NCBI GenBank assembly: GCA_949825025.1
Contig: OX463779.1
Coordinates: forward strand, 42,974,249-43,038,248
From: Siphlonurus alternatus
Taxonomy: Eukaryota; Arthropoda; Insecta; Ephemeroptera; Siphlonuridae
DNA: 64,000 nucleotides
Direction: 5' to 3'
A program made the translations under genes and the position numbers. The notes below the pieces were generated by a model. It was not told the DNA's origin and searched no databases. It saw only the letters and a program-made list of their open reading frames with translations. The number at the start of each line of letters is the position of its first letter. Position 1 is the first letter of the stretch. Shown here piece after piece: positions 11,951-22,075 of the stretch.

Positions 11951-12487
11951 CTATTATCAAATAAATGTTTTTTTTTTCTCTCTTCTTAAAAACATACATT
12001 TATTTCACTTTTTATGTCACTTGGTAGGCAATTAAAAAAAGATTGAGCAATATACATAAGACCTTTTTAGTCAACAATAATCAAATGAACCTTCCTCTGT
12101 ACCTGGAACATATAAGAAATCTTATAATTTATACTTCTTTTCAATTTGATTGTGCATTTATCAACAGCTCAGACAAACTCCAGCAAAATTAAACGCCTGC
12201 AAGAAGTAAAACTATGCAACACGCCATACAATTGTGTCGTGTTGTTTGCATACTTTACAGGCGCTTTAGAATTTTGTAACATCTGAAATTAGCGTGGTTA
12301 TAGGTGTCAGGTGGGCTACATAATTCATTGTGCGGCCGTGTAGAGACGAGATGAAATCCTCCCCCCCCCCTCCGTGTTAATCTGACGGGGATAACCTCCC
12401 GAGGCCTCTCAAACTTTGTTAATTAACTACGAGTAATTTGTATTAAAGTGAGCAAGTCTGCGCATGTGCGTCACTAAAATGACAGTC

Positions 12488-12590
12488 ATAAATATCAAGT
12501 CAATTTTTATGATCGTGACGTCATGAGTGGGTTGTAATGACGTCATCACGATAAATATCAAGTCAACTTCTGTGCATATGACGTCATAAA
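12488..12590. promoter_or_regulatory. Cluster of three perfect CRE palindromes
   Basis: TGACGTCA occurs at 12516-12523, 12538-12545 and 12579-12586. The modules ATAAATATCAAGTCAA at 12488 and 12551 show a local duplication of about 62 bp that carries the sites. TGACGTCA is the established CREB/ATF binding palindrome. No promoter or exon is identified next to it, so a regulatory role is unproven. Confidence 0.4.
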
Positions 12591-12639
12591 TGAGATGCAA
12601 TCAACTGATTCAAAACTTTATTAACTGAACCCTGTAACT

Positions 12640-12815
12640 TTTTATTTTACTTTCCCAGCTCTTCGTGGACCCGATATAGCATTTTTAGGATTTTAAGAAA
12701 ATGGGTCGGTCGTGGCTTAGCAATGTATTCCAGTTTTAACCTAGTTGTGACTGAGGGAACCATTAAAACCTCAGTCAGGACGGTCGGTGGTGATGGGGGT
12801 TGACGATGACATCAA
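12640..12815 (-). mobile_element. Composite SINE family I, fragment
   Basis: Shares TCTTCGTGGACCCGATATAG and the hairpin ACTGAGGGAACC...CCTCAGTCAGGACGGTCGG with the longer copies at 18715 and 21237. The head region is missing, so this is a tail-side fragment. Confidence 0.7.
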
Positions 12816-13203
12816 CCCCCATCAGAAAACAGAAAAAACGTGTGTCTTTATCTTTATAATACATGTTTAATATATTGTTACTCCATAAATTTGCAACAAC
12901 ATTATCACAGAAAAATCCAAGAATTTCCACCTTTGAAAAAATTGAGAATATTATTTCCCGAGATAATCCTCGGATTTTTTTAGGGTATGATGGCTGTAGC
13001 TTACGGCTATTATTTTGTAGGACAAGTTGATAAAATATTATAAATGTTGTATGCTTTATATGCAAAGCGTTTGCCCAGCAATTGCTCACCAGTACCATGG
13101 GAGAGGTTTTATGACGGAAACCATGCAATAAAATAACGACGTGTAATAACTTCATGACTACTGAAAAATGTTAATTTTAAGATTGAATGAAATCATATAG
13201 ACA

Positions 13204-13390
13204 TTACAGGTACACCTCGGGAAAGCACGAACGTTATTTAGACATATTTGCTGGCACTGCAGCTCCAATACAAACAGATACATTTGTGATTTTGGGAGAG
13301 GTAAGAAGAGCATCCAGCTAGCCATCCTAAAAACTGTCACATTCACAAAGCCTCTCTAGACTTCATAGCAACGTCTACAAAACGAACAAA
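13204..13390. repeat. Dispersed repeat family H, copy 1
   Basis: ACACCTCGGGAAAGCACGAA then CGTTATTTAGACATATTTGC, GCAGCTCCAA, TTTTGGGAGAGGTAAGAAG and CAACGTCTACAAA. The same blocks recur in order or in reverse at 43980, 55826, 59165 and 59498. Non-coding, origin unknown. Confidence 0.7.
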
Positions 13391-13850
13391 CTTTCAAGCT
13401 GTTCCAAAGAGGTATCAATTGCTACACTAAAATTTAATTAATACAAGTCATACCGTAAGGCACACTGCTTCGTGTAGTTTTGTATTTTGTATGAATTTTT
13501 ATGTGATCTGTGTGCGCAGCTATACCTAAAAAGAGAGGCAACATGAATTTATGCATAATGTATATATGTATTTTTACGTTCTTCTTTCTTTACTGCTTTT
13601 CTTTTCATCCAAACTTATAGTGCCGCTTTAAAAGATATATCTAAATTACAACTTCTAATTTAAACTAATTTTTCTTGATATATGATGTTTTTCTCCTGTA
13701 TTAAGGGCATTGGGTGTAGCACTGGTAGTTGGCAACACTGACGTATCTTCACCATGTTAATTTTTGATCCTTGCTCCTCGGAGTAATTTTTATGCTAGAG
13801 CTAAGCTGATTGCAGTAATATCAAGATAATTAGTAGCCCAAGTGCACAAT

Positions 13851-13972
13851 TTGGCTAAATAAAGCCTGATTTAAAGAAAAGTATTTTTTAGTAATTTTTT
13901 AAATTTACATGAATTTTTCTAAAATATAAAAAAAAAATACTTTTCTTTAAATCAGGCTTTATTTAGGCAAAT
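13851..13972. mobile_element. Small MITE nested in the left arm of the foldback element
   Basis: Arms GGCTAAATAAAGCCTGATTT and its complement surround an A+T-rich loop. The right arm of the host element runs unbroken where this lies (GTGCACAATGAGCAATT once complemented), so the insert is a post-palindrome arrival of about 120 bp. Confidence 0.85.
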
Positions 13973-14451
13973 GAGCAATTAGAAACGAAAATTTTTATTG
14001 GCTTAATCGAAAGAAGGGGTAAAAATATGACGTTGTGAATTGTTTCAGATTTTTTTGTGACCTATAACTAATTTTAATTAATTAATTAAGTTGCATTATT
14101 TTGAGAGTGCCGCCTCTCGTGACGCCTCTGACGTCACACCATTCTTGTACTTTTGCACTATAGATGAGATTAGGTGAGAACATGCAGGTATGAAAATCAA
14201 AATGGCTGGCGCCACGTTTGAAATTCCCCGCCTCAAATTTTTGAAGTTTTAATGTGGGTTACGTTTGATCAATTTTAGCTTTTTTTTGATCGCATACCAC
14301 TGAAAAATATGGTTGAAATATGATTTAAAACTTCTATCGTGCTCTAATATTGTTTAATACGTAAAAAGTAGAAAATTATGAGAGACTAACTTCTTACATC
14401 AAATTAGTTTGCTTTCTTCCTTTAAATAAAATAATTTACTGACAAATGGGG

Positions 14452-14530
14452 TGCTAGTGGGTTAGCCCAGTGGTAAACGCATCAGATTTCAAATTTCATG
14501 GTTGCGGGTTCGATTCTTTCTCCCGGCGAG
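14452..14530 (+). repeat. tRNA-like sequence in the left arm of the foldback element
   Basis: Carries an A-box-like GTTAGCCCAGTGGTAAACGC and a B-box-like GCGGGTTCGATTC about 30 bases later, the layout of a pol III type 2 promoter. The D and T stems do not close properly (GCGGG has no matching partner after the loop), so I do not call a functional tRNA. Confidence 0.6.
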
Positions 14531-14723
14531 TTTTTATAAATACATTTTTTTCTTTAATTTTAATATATTTATGAATTCTAAATTTATAAAATGTGGTTAA
14601 AATATGGTTTACAGTCGTAATTGATAACTTTTTAATAGTAAAGAGAGGGAACAATATTAATAAAAAATTACTTCACTTTTATACGTTCAAATAAAACATT
14701 TTTCACACTGTGTCCCAAAGCTT

Positions 14724-14792
14724 GGTGTGGCACAGTGGCGAAGACGCAGAGCTCGTACTCTTGTGGTGGAGAGTTTGATTCGCCACGTCGAA
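14724..14792 (+). repeat. tRNA-like sequence in the loop of the foldback element
   Basis: GTGTGGCACAGTGGCGAAGA followed about 30 bases later by GGAGAGTTTGATTCGCC, again an A-box/B-box arrangement. Only its first part is mirrored in the right arm (14862-14880), which places the palindrome centre just after it. Stems are imperfect; probably a tRNA-derived relic. Confidence 0.5.
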
Positions 14793-15089
14793 GGATTTTT
14801 TAAACTCGACACTTTTCTTTCCTTTAATTTAGTTTAATTTAATTAAAGAAAATTTCTCCGCCACTGTGCCACACTAATTAAGCTTTGAGCCTCGGTAAGA
14901 GAAATGTTTTATTGGAACGCGAAAAAGTGAAGTAATTTTTTATTAATATTGTTCCATCTCTTTACTATTAAAAAGTTATCAATTACGATTGATAGTAGCT
15001 GTCATGTAAACCATATTTTAACCACATTTTATAAATTTAGAATTCATAAATATATTAAAATTAAAGAAAAAAAATGTATTTATAAAAAC

Positions 15090-15168
15090 TCGCCGGAAAA
15101 AAGAATCGAACCCGCAACCACGAAATTTGAAGTCTGATGCGTTTACCACTGAGCTAACCCACTAGCAC
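15090..15168 (-). repeat. tRNA-like sequence in the right arm of the foldback element
   Basis: Mirror of the left-arm copy. On the minus strand it reads GTTAGCTCAGTGGTAAACGC and later GCGGGTTCGATTC. GCTC is closer to the canonical tRNA D-arm than GCCC in the left copy. Same stem defects, so not called as a tRNA gene. Confidence 0.6.
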
Positions 15169-15796
15169 ACCAAGTATCAGCAAATTATTTTATTTAAAGG
15201 AAGAAAGCAAACTAATTTGATGTAAGATGTTAGTCTCTCATAATTTTCTACTTTTTACGTATTAAACAATATTAGAGCACGATAGAAGTTTTAAATCACA
15301 TTTCAACCATATTTTCCAGTGGTATGCGAACAAAATAAAGCTAAAATTGATCAAACGTAACCCACATTAAAACTCCAAAAATTTGAGGCGGGGAATTTCA
15401 AACGTGGCGCCAGCCATTTTGATTTTCATACCTGCATGTTCTCACCTAATCTCATCTATAGTGCAAAAGTACAAGAATGGTGTGACGTCAGAGGCGTCAC
15501 GAGAGGCGGCACTCTCAAAATAATGCAACTTAATTAATTAATTAAAATTAGTTATAGGTCACAAAAAAATCTGAAACAATTCACAACGTCATATTTTTAC
15601 CCCTTCTTTCGATTAAGCCAATAAAATTTTTCGTTTCTAATTGCTCATTGTGCACTTGGGCTACTAATTATCTTGATACTACAGCAATCAGCTTAGCTCT
15701 AGCATAAAAATTACTCCGAGGAGCAAGGATAAAAAATTAACATGGTGAAGATCCGTCAGTGATGCCAACTACCGGTGCTACACCTAATGCCCTTAA

Positions 15797-17050
15797 ACTC
15801 CTTTATTTATCTTGCTATTATAGGTATTAAACAAACACCTTTTTTCCTCTTCTTGAGCTTCAGTTCATTGAGGTGTAAACAAAATTTTGTAATCTATAAA
15901 TATTGTTATATTTATTTTTTTATTTATAATAAATAAATTAAAAAAAAAATCATGTCGCCCCTACAACATATGCAACCCGCTCCATTTGGATGCTGAACAA
16001 GTTGCCTACCCTCAAAGGAATATCGATTTCTTGATCTAAATTTATTTACAACTCAAAATGACAAGAACGTTACTCTTGCTTTATTAAAATACCTTAATTG
16101 TCACATCGTGTATGGAGGCGTGGGGAACTTCTTTTCAGGAAGCTAGCTATAGAGCTAGACTGTGCCATTTAATTACACAAAATTACAAATCTGCACCTCT
16201 TTGATTTCCAGGTCAAGCCTCAAGCAACTGTGGCAGAGACGTTTGTGCAATGGTGTCCCGGGGTGTCTGTGGTGCTCATATAATATCTCACTTTATCATG
16301 AAACAAAATCAATGTCAAATAAAAATCTGTTCTCCATACAAAATCTGGTTGAAACCCATCAAAACTTTTTACATAAAACTTCTGTATTTTTTCATGATAT
16401 TGATGACATTAAAAATATGTGACGTTGACAAAAACCTCAAGAAGGGACGCTTCGAGGGTTGTTATCAAGTTTACAGCCTCCCCAAGGACCCGCCTCTTCA
16501 TCCTCCAACTTGTCAGAAAGATAGCAAAGTGATTGATGTGGTTAGTTTCTCTACCTGACGCGAGAAAGCAGCACCAGCGCTCAAGTGCTACTGACACCTG
16601 TCGAGCAAACCGTAAACTAAAATAACCAAGCAAATTTAAGGCTTTTAAAAAAAATATAAAATATATATCTTCCTCTTGCCACTCTAAAGAGATTTAAAAC
16701 TAAAATACACTTACGAAATGTTTACCTTTTCCATCGCACTTCATATATTTCAATGTTATTTCTTTCTTTGATATTTCATTTCAAATTTTATTAATGGCTC
16801 TATACTTAAAAAAACTATCAATGGTAGAAAAAGATATTGATGGAATAACATGGAACAAAATCTTAGCTTCATAAATATTTATATATGGGGGATTTTTGAT
16901 TTGATGGAAGTGATTTTATATATAGATTGAGTCTTTATTAAAAAAAAAATATATAATATAAAAATGTTCAATTTCTTTGATTAAAATATAAAAATGATTG
17001 GATTTTTATATTGATTTTCATCCTTTACAATTCACTGGAAATATTTTTGT

Positions 17051-17052
<2 letters not shown>
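15797..17052. other. A+T-rich DNA with family H-like remnant
   Basis: 16110-16230 holds blocks reminiscent of family H (GGAGGCGTGGGGAAC, AATTACAAATCTGC). Overlapping open frames at 16162-16558 lack splice context or recognisable protein motifs. No gene called. Confidence 0.4.

Positions 17053-17126
<74 letters not shown>
17053..17126. repeat. (AT)n microsatellite
   Basis: About 36 AT dinucleotides without interruption. Confidence 0.97.
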
Positions 17127-17128
<2 letters not shown>

Positions 17129-17276
17129 TTAAAAAGATGATCAAAAAGTTTAAAAATACATTCTGCGTATATGGAGATTTATTTGTGCATTGAAAAGCGC
17201 TCACATAAAGCAAAATTTCATTTTTCATTTTGAAAATATTACTTTACATAATAATATAGAGAGCTAGCACAAAAAG

Positions 17277-17278
<2 letters not shown>

Positions 17279-17341
<63 letters not shown>
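17279..17341. repeat. (AT)n microsatellite
   Basis: A second long AT tract only about 150 bases after the previous one. Confidence 0.97.
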
Positions 17342-17343
<2 letters not shown>

Positions 17344-17707
17344 GTAAGAGTATGTAGAAGCTCGCATTTTTTTTCATTTTTCGTAGCATAAATAAAATTC
17401 TTTGAAGCTCACGTTTTCAACACAAGAAAAATTCTAACATTTTTAAAGAAAGACAAAGAACACTGCAGGTAATTTTAATTTCTATTGAAACCCATAAGAA
17501 GTATAGCTATATAGTAGTGGAAATGTCTAAGGAGGTGGGAATTCTCTCTCTTTCCATTTGAAAAAGTAGGACAAAATAGGAAAAACAATGAAAACAACAA
17601 CTACATTATTGTTAAACGAACTGTTATAAAGAGTTTCTATCAGAAATCAAAGCATTAAATAAATAAATTTTATTTACCTTCCTTTGATTTGTTTTGTTCT
17701 GCTATTT

Positions 17708-17838
17708 ACATTTGTCGCCTCTGAAAATTTTCCACTTGCAGCCTTGTTAATCACCATACCCCTTATGAATAACACAGGGCATGGTGATTAACAAGTCTGC
17801 AAGTGGGGAATTTTCCAAGTTGAGAAGGTGAGTGTACA
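17708..17838. mobile_element. MITE family A, copy 3
   Basis: TTTTCCACTTGCAGCCTTG and GTTAATCACCATACCCC are mirrored by GGGCATGGTGATTAACAAG and CTGCAAGTGGGGAATTTTCC, with the AATAACACAGGG spacer. Confidence 0.87.
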
Positions 17839-17966
17839 TTTAAGTTGAGATAGAAGAGTCCGTTTTTTTTTTTTTTTTTTTTGTATTTTTAATTTTTCTA
17901 TGGGCAACTTTTTTAACATATAAGGTAAATCATTCAACACCAAAACTTAAATAGATAAGATCTGGT

Positions 17967-18115
17967 TAAGCCGGTATTACACCATACAAATTTTCTAACT
18001 ATTGCATACAATTTTTCCTTGCAAGAAAACTTGAACTCCATTTGTTTCTATGGAGATGAAATTTTCTTGCAAGGAAAAATTGTAAGCAAAATTGTATGGT
18101 GTAATACAGGCTTTA
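17967..18115. mobile_element. MITE family B, copy 2
   Basis: TTAAGCCGGTATTACACC and the complement of TAAAGCCTGTATTACACC, with inner arms GCATACAATTTTTCCTTGC and TTTGTTTCTATGGAG at the loop. TTA lies at both edges. Confidence 0.9.
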
Positions 18116-18714
18116 AATAATAAGTAACATGGACAATGGATACTACCTCAAGATGCATGAATGCAAGTTATTTTTTTATATATAGTCACGGTTGAAATTA
18201 GTTATACAGAAAAAAAATGTTAAACCTAGGTAAATAAGTAACCACTGCAATTTTTCACACAGAAAATGTGTGGTTGAGATTATTAAAATTATAAAAATGT
18301 CTCATTTTTAAATGAAGTCGTACAAAAAAAAAAATGACATTACTCGTTTACAACTTTATAAGATTTTACCGTGAATTCTAAAGCAGTTTATATGACTTTT
18401 ACATAGTAATTACGACACATAAACTTCGTAACATTTTCTGTGACCTAATTTGACTCGTTGGTTAGCAGCGACTCGAGCGGCAAACCCTTGAACTAAATTA
18501 CCTTGTAATACGAATTTATTTCCTACGTATTTATATTTGACTTCTGACATTTGTAAACTCAAGCATTCGTTTAAATTCTTTGACGTTTTTCTCTCAGAAC
18601 CTCGTCCCCTAGAGAAGGGGGTTGCAAATAGAAGCAGTAAAGGGAGGAATGCGTTCGGAAGTCCCTGTCAGTTACATACGGTTTGGTGAGGAGCCGTGTT
18701 TGTTATGTTTTTTT
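18116..18714. other. A+T-rich DNA, no gene recognised
   Basis: No supported feature; a slightly G+C-richer patch near 18595-18680 has no long frame. Confidence 0.4.
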
Positions 18715-19095
18715 TTCTCTAACTGAACCCTACTGTTGTAGAGTTCTGTTCACAAGTGACTGAATTTAACTTTTCGGCTATTCATGGACCCGACCTAGAA
18801 ATCAATGCTTAGGTTTTTGAAGGTCGCTTCCAAACCAGAGCAGCCATGCCTACAGCAATCCATCCCAGGATTCACCTATTTTTGACTGAGGGGACCATGG
18901 AAACTTCAGTCAGGATGGTCGGCAGTTGATGAAGGATGCCATAAATCACCTCCCGGATGCACGAGTAGGTGTTCTAGCAATCACCAACTGTGAAAAGTTT
19001 GACGGTGCCGGGGATTGAACTCACGACCATCCGATTACGAACAAGATTTCCGAAGTTTGGACAAGTGGCCTGCATTCGTGAGGTGCACCTTAGAG
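18715..19095 (-). mobile_element. Composite SINE family I, tRNA-headed, near full length
   Basis: Read on the minus strand, it begins with a tRNA-like head (TCGTAATCGGATGGTCGTGA then GTTCAATCCCCGGCACCG, matching a B box), followed by a body with AGGTGATTTATGGCATCC, the hairpin CTGAAG...CCTCAG around TTTCCATGG, and a tail containing GGTCCATGAATAGCCG. The best copy in the window to define this form. Pol III transcription is inferred from the boxes. Confidence 0.75.
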
Positions 19096-19140
19096 TATGC
19101 AGGGCTTCCTGCTGCTACAGGTTTCCATGGTTTCCTGTAG

Positions 19141-19141
<1 letters not shown>

Positions 19142-19182
<41 letters not shown>
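19142..19182. repeat. (AT)n microsatellite
   Basis: About 20 AT dinucleotides. Confidence 0.95.
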
Positions 19183-19187
<5 letters not shown>

Positions 19188-20588
19188 GGAAGTTTGAATT
19201 AGACCATGGTCATTCGTACGAATTTGTTATAGCAATACTGTTGTTTAGTTTGAATGCTTACGCCATTGGAAGAATATGCTGTAGTAAACCAACATTGTAA
19301 ATAAAAATAAAAGAGAGAGGGTATATCAGGAAGGAGAATGAATTTAAGAGGAAAAATAATTTCACTGGCATGCAGGCCATTAAACTAGATGAGAAACTAA
19401 AAATCACCTGCAATTCACCCGTTTGATCACCTCGTATATAGTCAGTCATTAAGTCAAATCGCCTGTAAAGTATGCAACTTTATCAACATCGAAGTGTTGT
19501 AGATTGCCGCAATGCAGGGGCACTCATGTTGAAATTGAATTGCCAAGGGCTGTTTATTAAAGTTAAATTACACAAAATAGCTTCATGTCATCCAAGTTTT
19601 AATGAAATTAACTGTACGTTATAACGACAATCGATTAAAACGTATCAGGAGGTCCATGTTACTTGATTTTCACTGTACATGATCGTTAATAAACCCCAAT
19701 AAAAAAAGTTAGATTTTTTTTCTTGATTACATAATCAAACAAAATAAAACTTATTGCGCAAAGAAAAAACTTTTTAAAACTTTATCTTCATCAGGATTTT
19801 ATAGATGCCGAGCACGTTTCAGCGACAAATTCTTCATTCATGATCATCTCATTTTACTCATTTAAAATTCCTTGCTACGATTTAATAAGATTACATCATT
19901 TATTCAAATTTTATTATAAAAATTAATGACCACTTTTTTTTTTTGGCAAGAAATAACATTTCTTGTACTTATTTTTGTATTTTTTGTTTACAAAATCGAA
20001 ATGAAAATCTCGTAAAAGTGACAAGAGTGGCGTCTTCTTCGACATAAAATTTGACGTTTCCGCAGAATTCTGCAGCCTTGGCACGACATGATATCGACTC
20101 ACGCTCGCTGCTCGACTACTAAATGCCACACTGCAGACATGACCGTTTTTGGCAACCTACTTATTATATATCTGATGAAGAAAGAAGTAAAACGGAAAGA
20201 AAATTCGCATATCAGCAGTTAGTCTAAAACCAGAGGCTAGTTATAAGATTTGGGATAAAGAAGGTCTGTGTAGTTTTAGAGTATTTCATGTTAAATCTTA
20301 TCATCTTTCAGACGTGATTTTCACCACAAAGAGTTTGAAAATTGACTGCAGTAGACTTCACAGTAACCACACTGCCTTCGTATCGTATTATATGGTATCG
20401 TATGAATACGAATGATAAAAATTTAGAGCCGGTTCTAAATGAGAAAAGTACAATCGCATGCAATGCGATAGGAAGCTGTGTGCGCGCGTGTAACACCTGA
20501 TTGTATGGTTTCTTACTCTTTTTGTCATACGATGCGAACGCGTGCTTAAATCTAGTGATCTAGTGAGAGCGAGGCTTAAATACTGAAA
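19183..20588. other. A+T-rich DNA, no gene recognised
   Basis: Open frames at 19258-19449 and 19923-20129 (minus strand) have no recognisable motif. 20380-20560 is slightly richer in G+C. Nothing I can name. Confidence 0.4.
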
Positions 20589-20801
20589 AAAATATAGTGA
20601 CCCTTCGTTTGCATCTGCCTATATGAAACAATATGTGTTGTCATGGGAGATAATAGATTGTCAATTAAACATCGCACTCGCGGAAGAGGAAACCCGTTTT
20701 CCTTGGTGTATGCTAAGCCTAGTAGTGTCGCATATGCTACTTCTTATTTCCCGCGAGCTGCTAAGATGTTTAATTCAATGCCTCTCCCTTTTGATATGTA
20801 A
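20589..20801 (+). pseudogene. 3' end of a LINE reverse-transcriptase ORF (5'-truncated copy)
   Basis: One frame stays open for about 70 codons and ends at TAA (20799-20801). Its end reads GNPFSLVYAKPSS, then SYFPRAAKMFNSMPLPFDM. The S-F/Y-F-P-R-x4-F/W-N-x-L/M-P pattern is the familiar C-terminus of non-LTR retrotransposon reverse transcriptases of the CR1/L2/jockey group. The catalytic domain with the YADD region is absent, so the copy is dead on arrival. The 3' UTR and tail follow directly. Clade assignment is inference. Confidence 0.72.
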
Positions 20802-21030
20802 TTAATTTCTAAATTTTATGTAATTCTACTGGGCAGTCTAATTGTTTATGCTTCTTATTGGTTTTATTTTTGTATATATTGTATATATTTCTGCTTTTCC
20901 ATGTTCTTGTTTAATTAGGTGAATAGACACTGTATAGTGATTTGGTTGTTTCAGCAGCCGTTTCTATTTGCCCCATAGGCTCACATGTTTCTATCTTTTA
21001 TTGTATTTTCAGCGTATGAAAGATTTAATA

Positions 21031-21105
<75 letters not shown>
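20802..21105 (+). mobile_element. LINE 3' UTR ending in an (AATC)n tail
   Basis: About 230 bases of non-coding A+T-rich sequence follow the LINE stop codon and end in AGATTTAATAAATC, which passes into 18-19 copies of AATC (21029-21105). CR1/L2-type LINEs typically end in a short tandem repeat rather than poly(A), so coding remnant, UTR and tail form one 5'-truncated insertion of about 515 bp. Confidence 0.7.
21029..21105. repeat. (AATC)n microsatellite
   Basis: Uninterrupted tetranucleotide array, interpreted as the expanded tail of the LINE just upstream. Confidence 0.97.
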
Positions 21106-21106
<1 letters not shown>

Positions 21107-21236
21107 TACCATAGTTACTTTTAATACTTTTAGACCTCTTAAAATGTTATAATCCTATAAAATCTGTTCTGAAAAACAATTCTTGCGTTGCTAACATTAT
21201 GGTAGTAACAAAAATGGCTGGTCATCGTATGACAAT

Positions 21237-21512
21237 TAATTATGCCGTGGATCTGCTTAGGATTTTGAAGGGTCCAAGTCAAAGAGCACATTGAAAAATG
21301 TAGCATTTTTTCCTAGTTGAGACTGAGGGAACCATGTAAACCTCAGTCAAGATGGTCAAGCATTGATGGAGGATGCCATCAATCACCTCGGCAGCATTAG
21401 TTGAGTGTTCCTTAACAACCACCTTCTAATAAATTCAGCAGGTCTGAGATCAAACTCAAGACCATTCGATTACGAAACTACTTCACCACGTGTCCAATTT
21501 GCTATAATTATA
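21237..21512 (-). mobile_element. Composite SINE family I, tRNA-headed
   Basis: On the minus strand the head reads GGACACGTGGTGAAGT, TTCGTAATCGAATGGTC and TTGAGTTTGATCTC (A-box and B-box like). The body hairpin pairs CTGAGG with CCTCAG around GAACCATGTAAA, and the copy ends at a GGACCCTTCAAAATCC tail. Confidence 0.72.
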
Positions 21513-21857
21513 AAAATCACGGAGACAAGTAAAGCTGACGAAGTTTTAGAAATTTTCAGCTTAAGAATGTCAAATCAATAATTCTTCAAATTTCGACTAA
21601 TTCTTGAAGAATCATGTTTTTTTTTTATGCATATTTGGGCTAGAAATTTTCAATTACATAATTACAATATCAGAAATATTATTGAATCCTAAGCAAATTA
21701 ATACAAATTTCCAGCAACTTTGTTACATTATATAGTTGTTCCGTCTCTGCACTATAATATACAATTTAATTTTTATTTCTTATTCATTAGTTTGATCTTA
21801 CTTTGAGAATTTAAGAAATTGCATTTTGTTCGTATTTTAGGGAAAATTTTTCATAAA

Positions 21858-22075
21858 AAGTGGATTCACATATATAGCGATTTTTATCATGCGACGCGAC
21901 GCGAATAATGCGCACTTACTGCAACATCCATTGGCGGCCATGTTTGGCGATTAAAAGAAAAAGAGAATCGTAATTAACGCGATTCCCGGCGAATTTGCCC
22001 CTGCAGAGAATTTCACATGCAGCTTTTACGTCAAAATCGCGTCGCATCGCCATTGTCGCCATCTGAATCCACCTT
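21858..22075. mobile_element. MITE family D, copy 2
   Basis: AAGTGGATTCACATATATAG at one end and the complement of AAGGTGGATTCAGATGGCGA at the other. The interior has GCGACGCGACGCGAATAATG, the core CCATTGGCGGCCATG, and GCTTTTACGTCAAAAT. Inverted relative to copy 1. Confidence 0.87.

Larger units (their letters stand above)
13701..15796. mobile_element. 2.1-kb foldback element bounded by TTAA
   Basis: The sequence from TTAAGGGCATTGGGTGTAGC at the left is mirrored by the complement of TTAAGGGCATTAGGTGTAGC at the right. The mirror continues through almost the whole element: for example TCCTTGCTCCTCGGAGTAAT, CTGACGTCACACC, GGCGCCACGTTTGAAATTCC and GAGTTTTTATAAATACA each have a reverse-complement partner. 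The arms are about 1 kb and the central loop roughly 100 bp (about 14750-14860). The TTAA at both edges suits a piggyBac-like TTAA target duplication, but the ends read GGGCAT, so the class is open. No transposase. The left arm is longer because of a nested insertion at 13851-13972. Confidence 0.9.

Noticed and set aside
14452..15168. tRNA genes in the foldback element
   Set aside because: Box A and box B are present, but D-stem and T-stem pairing fails and no plausible acceptor stem closes. Treated as tRNA-like relics.
16162..16633. Overlapping frames on both strands near 16.2-16.6 kb
   Set aside because: No splice sites, no recognisable motif and no compositional shift beyond a small G+C rise.
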